From the NCBI GenBank assembly GCA_016788865.1, contig JAEUSB010000059.1, positions 124,001 through 188,000 of the forward strand: 64,000 nt of DNA, read 5' to 3'. The stretch comes from Leptospirales bacterium (GTDB lineage: Bacteria; Spirochaetota; Leptospiria; Leptospirales; Leptonemataceae). Positions 27,234 through 35,102 of this stretch are shown here, one piece after another; positions within the stretch are counted from its first letter, which is position 1; every line of letters starts with the position of its first letter. The notes under the pieces are model-generated. The model was given only the letters and a program-made list of their open reading frames with translations. It was not told where the DNA came from and did not search any database. A program made the translations under genes and the position numbers.

Positions 27234-27530
27234 ATGAAACTATTTGTTGGGAATCTCCCGTTTCAACTTTCGGAGGAAGAACTGCACAATCACTTTGGCC
27301 AGTTTGGCAATGTGGTTTCTGCAAAGATTATCACCGACAGGGAAAGCGGAAGATCAAGGGGATTCGGCTTTGTTGAAATGCCAAACGACGATGAAGGTCG
27401 TACAGCAATCGCGGAGCTGGACGGGAAAGAATTGAACGGAAGAGAAATCCGTGTAAGTGAGGCCAAGCCTCAGGAGAGAGAAAGAGGCGGTGGCGGTTTC
27501 CGTCCACAGGGCCGTGGTCCACGTCGTTAA
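27234..27530 (+). CDS. RRM RNA-binding protein
   Basis: 98 residues: one RNA recognition motif with RNP2 LFVGNLPF at the N-terminus and RNP1 SRGFGFVEM near residue 45, then a short Arg/Gly-rich tail (ERERGGGGFRPQGRGPRR). This is the typical bacterial RRM protein found in cyanobacteria, spirochaetes and Bacteroidota, thought to bind single-stranded RNA, often in cold adaptation. AGAGGG precedes the ATG. The gene is monocistronic, with its own terminator 22 bases downstream. Confidence 0.96.
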   Translation: MKLFVGNLPFQLSEEELHNHFGQFGNVVSAKIITDRESGRSRGFGFVEMPNDDEGRTAIAELDGKELNGREIRVSEAKPQERERGGGGFRPQGRGPRR

Positions 27531-27552
27531 GATATCAGGCCAATTCCTATGG

Positions 27553-27585
27553 AACCGTTCCACTGAAAAGGGGAACGGTTTTTTT
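27553..27585 (+). terminator. Rho-independent terminator of the RRM gene
   Basis: Perfect 9-base arms AACCGTTCC (27553-27561) and GGAACGGTT (27572-27580) with a 10-base loop, immediately followed by T residues to 27585. It is the clearest intrinsic terminator in the window. Confidence 0.95.
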
Positions 27586-27665
27586 ATGCCCGGACAATCG
27601 ATGATTCATTGACCCGGGGTCGACGCCAATCATATCTAAGTTTCGGACTCAGTCCAGGAAACAGA

Positions 27666-28241
27666 ATGATCAGAAAATACACGAGTCGTATCCTTCTTAG
27701 CATCGCCACAATTCTCCTACAGGCTGGATGCCTCATCGAACCAAAGGAAGATGACGGATTTCCGGAGGGACTAGTCATTGGCCTGCTCAGCCAATCCCCT
27801 TCCTCCGGCACGGATATACTTGAGTTCAAAGGATGGATCGCGAATGCCTCGGCGGGCGGCGGTTTTGTACCGCGATATACTTTCTTGAGTCAGACCGGCA
27901 GTCGACTGTCCTACACTGACAGCGTAACAAATGGATTATCCGTTACGGTGCTAGCGAACGGAATTCTGGAGGCACAATGTGTGACGCAGGAACCGGCGGC
28001 TCTCACCCTTGGAGTCACGCAAAATGCATCAACCATTGGACAGCTATTGACCCTGTCCAACTCTCAAATCCTCGCTCTGGGAACCACCCTGGGAACAAGT
28101 CCCGGCCAGGTAGTGGCCGTGGGCTATCCGGTTTCGAGCGGTGATGTCATTCGGTGCCAATACGACGGAGTCAGTGCGCCTGCCGGTGGTGCGGGCGGTG
28201 CTCCGGCCTTGCGATCCGGTATGCGCATAACGTTGAGATAA
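27666..28241 (+). CDS. Putative lipoprotein, unknown function
   Basis: 191 residues from the ATG at 27666, preceded by AGGAAACAG. The signal peptide ends in LLQAGC with the lipidated Cys at 22, followed by an acidic stretch (EPKEDDG). The mature part is rich in Ser, Gly, Thr and Val, for example TLGVTQNASTIGQLLTLSNS and a Gly/Ala-rich segment near the end, suggesting a beta-rich domain. No family recognised. It is followed five bases later by the membrane-protein gene, so the two are likely co-transcribed. Confidence 0.75.
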   Translation: MIRKYTSRILLSIATILLQAGCLIEPKEDDGFPEGLVIGLLSQSPSSGTDILEFKGWIANASAGGGFVPRYTFLSQTGSRLSYTDSVTNGLSVTVLANGILEAQCVTQEPAALTLGVTQNASTIGQLLTLSNSQILALGTTLGTSPGQVVAVGYPVSSGDVIRCQYDGVSAPAGGAGGAPALRSGMRITLR

Positions 28242-28246
28242 AGGGA

Positions 28247-29197
28247 ATGATTAAATGTAGTTCAGTCTTTCGTTGCGCCCTGCGCAAAGGACGTTTTTCG
28301 CAGCTGGCCTTTCTGGGATTCTTTCTTATGCTCGCTTCGTCTCTCCAGGCGGACGCGGTTTACCTTAAAGATGGTCAGGTGCTAATCGGAACAATCGTGG
28401 AACAGTCGCGCGTGAATCTTGTTCTACGCCTGACGTCCGGCCAGGTAAGACCCCTGGAAAAACAATATATTGCCAGGATCGTCTACGGAAATCCTAACGA
28501 GCAACAGGCAGCTAGAGATGAAGCCATTCGCAAGGAGCAGGAGCGCCTGAGGCAATTGCAGCAACAATACCTGGAGGAACAGAGAAGAAAGGAAGAAGAA
28601 CAGCGACTTGCGGCTGCAGAGCTAGAACGAAAACGTCTTCAGCAGGAACAAGAGCGACGGTCCGAGCCGCCAAAGAAGATAGAGGAGAACAAGACGCCGG
28701 CGAGCGCAGAGCTACAACCCCGAGATAGAATGTTGCGGTCTATGGTCTTGCCGGGATGGGGTCAGATCGCTTCGAAACGATACCTCGCAGGGGGCCTGTT
28801 TGCTGGTAGTATGACACTGCTAGCCTTTCAGACGTTCTCGTCGTACTCGTCCTTCCGCACCGCAGGCCTGGACGATCGGTATTCGGGCCGGATCTTGCAG
28901 GCCCACGGCGGACTGACATCAAACCCTGGATCACTTGGAACCGGTTTCTTCTTGATGAATCAGGGAATCAATGCAAATCACAAAGCTGCCTCTCGATTCT
29001 CCGCGGTAAGTATGCTGTTTCTCCTGGTCTGGGCATGGAATGCCGGAGACGCTTATTTGTTCGACGGACCCAGCAAGAAGGTTGGAGGTGCGGACATCAT
29101 GATCTGGACAACTGCGCGACCGACGCTTGTGCGGCTTGCGGGCAACCAAGGCGAGGAGGTACGCTCGGTACACGTGGGGACTAGATTCTATTTTTGA
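28247..29197 (+). CDS. Exported DUF5683-like membrane protein with Gln/Glu coiled coil
   Basis: 316 residues from the ATG at 28247; the frame is open upstream but that part overlaps the lipoprotein gene. It has a signal peptide (LAFLGFFLMLASSLQADA), a short domain VYLKDGQVLIGTIVEQSR resembling Sm-like or LSm-type beta folds seen in exported proteins, a 75-residue Glu/Gln/Arg coiled coil, then MVLPGWGQIASKRYLAGGLF, the hallmark of DUF5683, with two or three TM helices. Such proteins are common in Leptospira and Bacteroidota, without known function. The pairing with the lipoprotein suggests an envelope role. Confidence 0.75.
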   Translation: MIKCSSVFRCALRKGRFSQLAFLGFFLMLASSLQADAVYLKDGQVLIGTIVEQSRVNLVLRLTSGQVRPLEKQYIARIVYGNPNEQQAARDEAIRKEQERLRQLQQQYLEEQRRKEEEQRLAAAELERKRLQQEQERRSEPPKKIEENKTPASAELQPRDRMLRSMVLPGWGQIASKRYLAGGLFAGSMTLLAFQTFSSYSSFRTAGLDDRYSGRILQAHGGLTSNPGSLGTGFFLMNQGINANHKAASRFSAVSMLFLLVWAWNAGDAYLFDGPSKKVGGADIMIWTTARPTLVRLAGNQGEEVRSVHVGTRFYF

Positions 29198-29287
29198 ATC
29201 CATCGTAAGTCCATGCAACAAAGTCCTACGACCGTACGCTTCAGGACTGTTTCTTGACAATCCGTGAATGACCTGCGCAATACGGCG

Positions 29288-29599
29288 ATGAAACTGAAAG
29301 TTATGAAATATGTTAGTCTGGTTAGCGTTGTAGCGATCGCAGCTCTTGCTTCTTGCGGAGGTGGAGACGCAAAGCTATGCACGGATGCTTCCGCCGGAAA
29401 TACAAAAGCCCGCTACTCAGCTTGCGAGCGCGCTTGTAGAATTGGTGAGAAGAAGGATCTTTGCGGTGAATCGGCAAAGATAGCCCTGGAAGCCTGCAAG
29501 GACAAGAGCAACCCTGACAGAGCGGAACTCTGTGGCTTCCTTTGCATGGATGGGGAAAGTGCCGAGTGTAAAGCTGCAAAAGCTGCCGGTGCCCTCTGA
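29288..29599 (+). CDS. Small cysteine-rich lipoprotein
   Basis: 103 residues from the ATG at 29288; ATGs at 29264 and 29303 are alternatives and none has a good ribosome binding site. The signal peptide ends in AALASC (Cys23 in this numbering). The 80-residue mature part contains eight further Cys with paired spacing (ACERAC, CGFLC), suggesting four disulfides and a small extracellular helical bundle, somewhat like Cys-rich repeats of surface proteins. Family unknown. Confidence 0.7.
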   Translation: MKLKVMKYVSLVSVVAIAALASCGGGDAKLCTDASAGNTKARYSACERACRIGEKKDLCGESAKIALEACKDKSNPDRAELCGFLCMDGESAECKAAKAAGAL

Positions 29600-29625
29600 G
29601 CCACACTCGTAACATCTGATCCCAC

Positions 29626-29648
29626 GGCGGACCGTATTCTGGACCGCC
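29626..29648. repeat. Short GGCGGACC/GGACCGCC hairpin
   Basis: Arms 29626-29633 and 29641-29648 pair except for a central A-A mismatch, with a 7-base loop. It follows the Cys-rich lipoprotein gene. It reads like an internally shortened, opposite-strand copy of the element at 23613. Confidence 0.5.
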
Positions 29649-29804
29649 ATGGGCCCACTGAATGGAGGCGTGCCTCGACGATCCGGTTCTCAGCGCGCCC
29701 GTGGAAACCCGTATGACTGGGCCAAAAAAAGGATTGAACGCCAGGTAGCAGAGACTCGTCTCATACTTGATCTATTTCCAGAAGGTAAAATACAATATGA
29801 ATAA
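29649..29804 (+). CDS. Possible 51-residue small protein
   Basis: An ATG at 29649 opens a frame of 51 codons rich in Arg and Lys (GVPRRSGSQRARGNPYDWA then KKRIERQVAETRLILDLFPE). It ends by overlapping the ATG of the next gene (TATGAATAA). The composition looks protein-like, but there is no ribosome binding site and its first base directly follows a hairpin arm. It could be chance or a leader peptide. Confidence 0.35.
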   Translation: MGPLNGGVPRRSGSQRARGNPYDWAKKRIERQVAETRLILDLFPEGKIQYE

Positions 29805-30336
29805 ATTTCAAACGTGGATCACCCTGGCGGCATTCGTTGCGACGCTTGGTACCACATCCCTGAGCGCAGACTCACAATGTACAGATCTCTCTCAATCACA
29901 GTGCACAAGAAATGACGATTGTACCTGGGTGAACGGCTATACCAGACAGGATGGCGTCAAGGTTGATTCTTACTGCCGCGCTAAACCAGGCAAAGCAATG
30001 GACAACGATCGCCGCGACAACCGCGATAGAAGAGAAGACAAGCGCAAAGACGACAAGAAAGATAACAAGAAAGACGATAAGCGTAAGAACGAAGACAAGC
30101 GCAAAGACGACAAAAAAGATAACAAGAAAGACGATAAGCGTGAGAACGAAGACAAACGCAAAGACGACAAAAAAGACAACAAGAAAGACGATAAGCGTAA
30201 GAACGAAGACAAGCGCAAAGACGACAAAAAAGATAACAAGAAAGACGATAAGCGCAAGAACGACAAAAAAGATAACAAGAAAGATACGAAAAAAGACAAA
30301 GACAAGGACAAGGACAAGAAGAAAGATAACAAGTAA
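29797..30336 (+). CDS. Exported Lys/Asp-rich tandem-repeat protein
   Basis: 179 residues from the ATG at 29797, with GAAGG upstream. Signal peptide (MNKFQTWITLAAFVATLGTT), then a small Cys-containing segment with SQCTDLSQSQCTRNDDCTW (four Cys in the domain), then about 110 residues made almost only of Lys, Asp, Asn, Arg and Glu. Four exact-length 19-residue units EDKRKDDKKDNKKDDKRKN are followed by a degenerate KD tail. The repeat tract is highly charged but near neutral and certainly disordered. A role in ion, nucleic-acid or surface binding is possible but not shown. A terminator follows. Confidence 0.8.
   Translation: MNKFQTWITLAAFVATLGTTSLSADSQCTDLSQSQCTRNDDCTWVNGYTRQDGVKVDSYCRAKPGKAMDNDRRDNRDRREDKRKDDKKDNKKDDKRKNEDKRKDDKKDNKKDDKRENEDKRKDDKKDNKKDDKRKNEDKRKDDKKDNKKDDKRKNDKKDNKKDTKKDKDKDKDKKKDNK
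30034..30261 (+). repeat. Four tandem 57-bp repeats inside the Lys/Asp gene
   Basis: Units begin at 30034, 30091, 30148 and 30205. They are nearly identical in bases as well as codons, so the tract was amplified recently and is prone to copy-number change in frame (57 = 19 codons). Confidence 0.95.
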
Positions 30337-30343
30337 CGTCTAC

Positions 30344-30371
30344 GGGGGGCGGGCAGCCGCCCCTCTCTTCT
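30344..30371 (+). terminator. G+C-rich hairpin terminator after the Lys/Asp gene
   Basis: GGGGCGG (30346-30352), loop GCAG, CCGCCCC (30357-30363), then TCTCTTCT. The stem is perfect; the tail is pyrimidine-rich rather than pure T. Confidence 0.75.
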
Positions 30372-30417
30372 CCTGCAAAATGCCTGGCCGTTTGACGTCA
30401 CCCAACCACCCCTGGTC

Positions 30418-30756
30418 ATGGCAACAGTCGTCCTTCTCGTCCTCAGCAATATATTTATGACATTCGCCTGGTATGGGCATCTGAAGTTCAAGGGTTCACC
30501 GCTCTGGGTTGCAATCCTTGCCAGTTGGGGAATTGCTTTTTTCGAGTACTGCCTGCAGGTTCCTGCAAACCGGATGGGCCACGGCGCATTCAGCGCCTTC
30601 CAGTTGAAGATTCTCCAGGAGGTCATAACGATTTCGGTTTTCATTGCCTTCGCCGTGCTGTATCTGAACGAAAAGCCGCAGTGGAATCATCTCGTATCTT
30701 TCCTCTTCATTCTTGGCGCGGTATTCTTTGCATTCTATTCGCCTGCGCCAAATTAG
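30418..30756 (+). CDS. DUF486 family small membrane protein
   Basis: 112 residues with four TM helices, the size of single-unit DMT-superfamily proteins. The blocks LLVLSNIFMTFAWYGHLKF, SWGIAFFEYCLQVPANRMG and FQLKILQEVITISVFIAFA are characteristic of DUF486. It probably works as a dimer in the inner membrane; substrate unknown. The ATG at 30418 lacks a clear ribosome binding site. Confidence 0.93.
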   Translation: MATVVLLVLSNIFMTFAWYGHLKFKGSPLWVAILASWGIAFFEYCLQVPANRMGHGAFSAFQLKILQEVITISVFIAFAVLYLNEKPQWNHLVSFLFILGAVFFAFYSPAPN

Positions 30757-30833
30757 TTCAGCCATCCACGAGCTTCGCGCACGCAGGGCAAAAAAGTCCT
30801 ATCTTTCCAACCCCCGCCTTCGCAGATGGGGCT

Positions 30834-31718
30834 ATGGACGCGGCTTCCTGGAAGGACGCAGGCAAGTATTTCAAGCACAAAGGTCATTCGATTTTCTATC
30901 GAATCGACGGCGCTGGTCCCGCGCTCTTGCTACTGCACGGCTTCCCAACGTCGTCCTGGGATTTTGATCTCGTCTGGGGAGACCTGGCGGCTCGTTCGCT
31001 TCTCGTTGCACCTGATTTTATCGGCTACGGCTACTCGGATAAACCTCACGAGTACGAATATTCAATCCTGGATCAGGCAGACCTTGTCGAAGGACTCCTT
31101 GCAGAACTTCGCATAGCCGAGGTTCGAATTCTTGCCCACGATTACGGAGTCAGTGTCGCCCAGGAATTGCTCGCCCGCTTTCGTGATCGCAAGCGAGATA
31201 GGAAAAAGGGACTTGAGCTAATTTCTGTCTGCTTTCTCAACGGAGGGCTTTTCCCGGAATCGCACAAGCCTCGCCTCATTCAAAAGCTCCTATTGAGTCC
31301 GCTGGGAAGATTTGTATCTTTGTTCTTGAATGAAGGATCCTTCTCAAGAGCCTTTTCTGAAATCTTTGGACCGCAAACCAGGCCAAAGCCGGAAGATCTA
31401 GAGCAATTCTGGCAATTGATCCAGTATAACAAAGGTAAAGAAATCTACTACAAGCTGATTGGTTACCTCCCGGAAAGGGAAAAATACCGCGAGCGTTGGG
31501 TAAACGCAATGATGAATTCCCGAATTCCGTTGCGATTGATAAACGGTCCTGAAGATCCAGTGTCGGGCCTTCACATGGCAGAAACGTACAAGAAGCTAAT
31601 CCAGCATCCTGATGTTGTACTCCTCCCTGGAATTGGCCACTATCCGCAGGTGGAAGATCCGGCCAGTGTCGTAAAGGCATACTTCGAATTTGTAGATCAT
31701 AAACAGGAAGAAGATTAG
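30834..31718 (+). CDS. MEST-like alpha/beta hydrolase
   Basis: 294 residues from the ATG at 30834; the frame is open upstream but that part overlaps DUF486. The fold is alpha/beta hydrolase: oxyanion loop LLLHGFPTSSWDF, nucleophile elbow ILAHDYGVSVAQELLAR, acid in GPEDPVSG and His in GIGHYPQVEDP. The nucleophile is Asp, as in epoxide hydrolases and haloalkane dehalogenases, not Ser. The elbow, the following SVCFLNGGLFPESHKPR and RWVNAMMNSRIPLRLINGPEDP match the vertebrate MEST/PEG1 protein and its bacterial relatives, whose substrate is unknown. It ends four bases before purD. Confidence 0.88.
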   Translation: MDAASWKDAGKYFKHKGHSIFYRIDGAGPALLLLHGFPTSSWDFDLVWGDLAARSLLVAPDFIGYGYSDKPHEYEYSILDQADLVEGLLAELRIAEVRILAHDYGVSVAQELLARFRDRKRDRKKGLELISVCFLNGGLFPESHKPRLIQKLLLSPLGRFVSLFLNEGSFSRAFSEIFGPQTRPKPEDLEQFWQLIQYNKGKEIYYKLIGYLPEREKYRERWVNAMMNSRIPLRLINGPEDPVSGLHMAETYKKLIQHPDVVLLPGIGHYPQVEDPASVVKAYFEFVDHKQEED

Positions 31719-31722
31719 GCAA

Positions 31723-32988
31723 ATGCGCGTATTGTTACTTGGCTCCGGCGGGCGGGAGCATGCTATTTTTTGGAAACTTTCGCAGAGTCCTGACCTCAAA
31801 GAGATTTTTGTTTTCCCAGGCAATGGGGGGTTCCCGGACCGCGTCATTGCAAAGGGAATCAACCTGAACGATTTCGAGTCCATTCGTGCATTCGTAAAAG
31901 CAAATCAAATCGATTTGATCTTCGTTGGTCCCGAGCAACCGCTTGTTGATGGAGTCACAGACGCGCTCGAGAAAGATTGTTTGGTGTTTGGACCCGTTCG
32001 GCGTGCTGCAATGCTCGAAGGTTCCAAAGAGTTTTCAAAAACGTTCATGCAGAAGCACGGGATTCCAACGGCACTGGCAAAATCGTTTAACGTTTCCTCG
32101 GAGGCAATCGCGTACCTAAAAACCCGATCGCTGCCCATCGTCATTAAGGCGGATGGCCTTGCCGCCGGCAAAGGTGTGACAGTTGCGCAAACGTTTGCAG
32201 ACGCAGAGGCTGCAATTGTCGATGCGCTCGACAGGAAAATCTTTGGCACTTCGGGTGCTACTGTTCTAATAGAAGATTTCCTCAAAGGCGAAGAGGCCAG
32301 TGTGTTCGCCATCTGCGACGGTGAACGCGCGCTCCCGATGATCGCCGCACAGGACCACAAACGCGTCTTTGATAAAGACCAGGGCCCAAATACTGGCGGC
32401 ATGGGCGCCTATGTCCCCGTGCCCTTCATGAAACCGGATGTGATGAGACGGGTTCAGACAGATGTTCTGGATCGAGTTGTGGCCGGGATGAAAGCGGAAG
32501 GCTCTCCGTATCGCGGCCTGTTATATGCCGGCCTCATGGTCGACAATGGCGTGCCCAGCGTCGTGGAGTTCAATTGCAGGTTTGGAGATCCGGAAACGCA
32601 GGCCCTCCTTCGTCTCCTGGACGAGGACCTGCTCCACCTTGCAAGGCAAAGCGCCCAGGGAAAGTTGCCCGATCGCCCCCTCCGGTTTGCGGCTGGTGCC
32701 GTAATTTGTATCGTTCTTGCCGCGGATGGATACCCGGGCGAGTATCGGAAAAATATCCCTATTCCCGAGCTCAAAACCGTTGACAGTTCAGGAGACATAA
32801 TATTTTTCCATGCTGGTACTGCGGCCCAGGCCGGGGCAACGGTTTCAACCGGGGGACGAGTGTTGAATCTGACTGCTTCGGGGAAAGACCTGGCAGAGGC
32901 GCGGGCGCGGGCTTACGCGGTACTAGAAAAGATTCAAGTACCCGGGCTTTTTTACAGAAAAGATATAGGGCTGAAGGGAATCCTCTAG
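31723..32988 (+). CDS. purD: Phosphoribosylamine-glycine ligase
   Basis: 421 residues, the normal PurD length. N-terminal MRVLLLGSGGREHAIFWKLS, the ATP-grasp lysine motif VIKADGLAAGKGVT, FDKDQGPNTGGMGAYVP and VVEFNCRFGDPETQ near residue 290. It joins glycine to phosphoribosylamine using ATP in purine synthesis. It starts four bases after the MEST-like gene and leads into the unknown/DUF4350/MoxR/DUF58 run. purL is in the same window (41245) but not adjacent. Confidence 0.98.
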   Translation: MRVLLLGSGGREHAIFWKLSQSPDLKEIFVFPGNGGFPDRVIAKGINLNDFESIRAFVKANQIDLIFVGPEQPLVDGVTDALEKDCLVFGPVRRAAMLEGSKEFSKTFMQKHGIPTALAKSFNVSSEAIAYLKTRSLPIVIKADGLAAGKGVTVAQTFADAEAAIVDALDRKIFGTSGATVLIEDFLKGEEASVFAICDGERALPMIAAQDHKRVFDKDQGPNTGGMGAYVPVPFMKPDVMRRVQTDVLDRVVAGMKAEGSPYRGLLYAGLMVDNGVPSVVEFNCRFGDPETQALLRLLDEDLLHLARQSAQGKLPDRPLRFAAGAVICIVLAADGYPGEYRKNIPIPELKTVDSSGDIIFFHAGTAAQAGATVSTGGRVLNLTASGKDLAEARARAYAVLEKIQVPGLFYRKDIGLKGIL

Positions 32989-33002
32989 CCTGGCAGGTTC
33001 AT

Positions 33003-33806
33003 GTGTATATTTCTGAATGTCTCCACGATTTGACCCTGGACGAGCGCAGTCGCCTTGAGCGACGCCTCGGGATTATACTAAGGCGCCCGGAAGGCAGCCA
33101 GCAAATTCGAAAGTCTCTCCATCGAATCTTCCAGCAGCTGGAAGCACGGATCCGCGCCGAGCTGGAAGCCGGGGCCATCTGGCAACGGGTCCTGGAAGCT
33201 TTTGCAGTTTTGCCAGAAGATAGACTGACGCAAGAAGAAGGTACGGCCCTCAAGAAGCATCCTCTGACGTTTTATCCGGAGGGGCATGTTTGCCTGATCA
33301 GTGGAGAAGCCCTCGAAGTATTGAGCCGCATGGACTGCGTGAAACAGCGCAATTTTCTGTTCGCAGAACTCTTCCGACTGTCGAGTTCAGAACGCAAATC
33401 TTATGGCAAATGGCTGGGACTTACCGGGCTCCCCACCGCACTGGATCTTTACGCAGCGATTGCCAGGGCCAGGGGGGCAGACTCCTCCGGCTTTGAATCC
33501 GTCCCCGAGCATGTTTTGCATGAGGTCTTCCCCGAGGATGTCTTTGGACCCATGCTATGGTATTATAAGGGAGTTCTCCCACTGTACGAATGTCTGCACA
33601 TGATGGAGACCCAAACCCTGACACCGGATCAATCACGTATTCTACAGGCATTTCGATTGGGCTACCTTGTGGCCAGACCTATGCCAGTTGAGTTTGGTGA
33701 ACCGCAGCGCTACCGTGCCGAGCGCACACGCGAAAAAAGTGCTGGCACGTTTGCAGACCTGCCCGCGCTATACAAAGAGGATACGCTTCAACGTAGCCTC
33801 TTTTAA
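33003..33806 (+). CDS. Hypothetical protein upstream of the DUF4350-MoxR-DUF58 genes
   Basis: 267 residues from a GTG at 33003, 14 bases after purD, with GGCAGG upstream. No signal peptide and no membrane segment. The N-terminal 80 residues are helical and charged (LDERSRLERRLGIILRRPE; QQLEARIRAELEAG). The rest is mixed, with several buried aromatic and Cys residues (HVCLISGEALEVLSRMDCV) and a basic C-terminus. No family recognised. Its stop codon directly abuts the next start, so it is translated from the same transcript as the MoxR cluster and may work with it. Confidence 0.7.
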   Translation: MYISECLHDLTLDERSRLERRLGIILRRPEGSQQIRKSLHRIFQQLEARIRAELEAGAIWQRVLEAFAVLPEDRLTQEEGTALKKHPLTFYPEGHVCLISGEALEVLSRMDCVKQRNFLFAELFRLSSSERKSYGKWLGLTGLPTALDLYAAIARARGADSSGFESVPEHVLHEVFPEDVFGPMLWYYKGVLPLYECLHMMETQTLTPDQSRILQAFRLGYLVARPMPVEFGEPQRYRAERTREKSAGTFADLPALYKEDTLQRSLF

Positions 33807-35102
33807 ATGCGTGGTAGTTATGTAATCTACATACTGGCAGCCTTGCTGGCATGCCGCCAGCCTCTCGTTGATGAAACGTACGCCACCCTGAGTGAGAAGA
33901 GTATCAATGGTACGGATGCGTTCTATAGCCTCTTCGACCAAACCAAACAAACAATCACTCACAGCGCCTACTTGACCCGCAAGGCACAGAACGCCGACAT
34001 CATCATTCACTTTGAACGCAAGGTCGGTTATTCAGAGGAAGTATATCGAAATCTGGAAGCCTGGATGTCAGGTCTTGATCTTGAGCAAGATACAGATTCC
34101 GATGCGATAGCGGGACTAAAGACAACTCTGGCGGTCACACACTCTGTTCACTCAAAGCAGAGCATGCCCCGCAAGAATACAAAGCAGGACCAACCGGCGG
34201 CGCGTCAGCGCAATGGATCTACGGATGGTCACTTTGCTCCAGGGTCGACTCAGGATGAGGAGCCACCCACAGAAGAAGCAAAAGGCGATGAGGATCCACC
34301 GGAGGATGATCCAGAATCAGCCGAACCTGAAAAGCCGCTTAAGCCCGTTACTCTGGTTTACTTCGTCCGCGACACAACGCTAACCGTTGAGTTCTGGGAA
34401 AGGCTCGCGGACAAATTGAAAGAACATCCTGCAGAATCAGCTTACTGCAAAGCGCAGGCAAGCTTCAGGTCCGTGAGTGCAAACATGGTTCCTCAAAAGG
34501 TTCCTACGTTATTCGGCTTTCGTGAGCTGGTCACGGGAGAGTCACTTCGACCGCATGTTGCCAGCGATTTCAGCTCGGACGTATTCAAGGAGTTCCCACC
34601 TGCAATTCGGTACCGCTTTCTTCACGAGGGTGAGCCAGCGTTGCTCGTCAACGGACCATTCGCATATCAGACTCTACTACTTGGGGATGAGGTTGATCTG
34701 ATCCGAGAATTCTACCTTAAGCGCGGCCGGGTTATCCTGATCTACAATGCGGAAGCTTTTCTGAACTACTCAATGGCTCTGCCCCAGCACCAGAGATTCG
34801 CCAGAGAACTGGTCGCGTATCTTCTCAAAGACAATCTTTCGCAGCAAATTGCCGTAATTGACAAACTTCCTGTCCCGCCCGCAAAGTCCGGCGAAACCGA
34901 GGAGAGCATGTTTCGCGTCTTCACGGTATTTCCCCTGAATGTGATTTTCTTTCAACTGTTCGTATTCCTGTTATTGTTTTTGCTCGCCAGAGCGTCTCCG
35001 GGCCAACCACTTGCTCAGGAAGCACCGCCGGGCAGCAGAGACTTTACGGAACATTTTCGCGCCCTTGGAAATCTGATCAGAAAATCGAGTAAAATAAAAT
35101 GA
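33807..35102 (+). CDS. DUF4350-like lipoprotein with C-terminal TM
   Basis: 431 residues. The N-terminal signal ends in AALLAC (Cys16), suggesting a lipid anchor. The N-terminal domain includes LSEKSINGTDAFYSLFDQT. A long acidic, Pro-rich linker (about residues 105-175) separates it from a second domain with RGRVILIYNAEAFLNYSM. One TM lies near the C-terminus (about 372-395), followed by a cytoplasmic tail. The layout matches DUF4350 proteins encoded before MoxR and DUF58, although the family call is from context and pattern. It overlaps moxR by four bases. Probably an envelope-facing component of the MoxR system. Confidence 0.72.
   Translation: MRGSYVIYILAALLACRQPLVDETYATLSEKSINGTDAFYSLFDQTKQTITHSAYLTRKAQNADIIIHFERKVGYSEEVYRNLEAWMSGLDLEQDTDSDAIAGLKTTLAVTHSVHSKQSMPRKNTKQDQPAARQRNGSTDGHFAPGSTQDEEPPTEEAKGDEDPPEDDPESAEPEKPLKPVTLVYFVRDTTLTVEFWERLADKLKEHPAESAYCKAQASFRSVSANMVPQKVPTLFGFRELVTGESLRPHVASDFSSDVFKEFPPAIRYRFLHEGEPALLVNGPFAYQTLLLGDEVDLIREFYLKRGRVILIYNAEAFLNYSMALPQHQRFARELVAYLLKDNLSQQIAVIDKLPVPPAKSGETEESMFRVFTVFPLNVIFFQLFVFLLLFLLARASPGQPLAQEAPPGSRDFTEHFRALGNLIRKSSKIK

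Noticed and set aside
30034..30261. Possible CRISPR-like array because of regular 57-base units
   Set aside because: Units are contiguous, with no spacers, and stay in frame with a signal-peptide protein.
29970..30644. Long open frame on the minus strand opposite the Lys/Asp repeat
   Set aside because: It is a by-product of the repeat composition: Ser/Leu/Phe-rich antisense of Lys/Asp codons, with no ribosome binding site or sensible domain.
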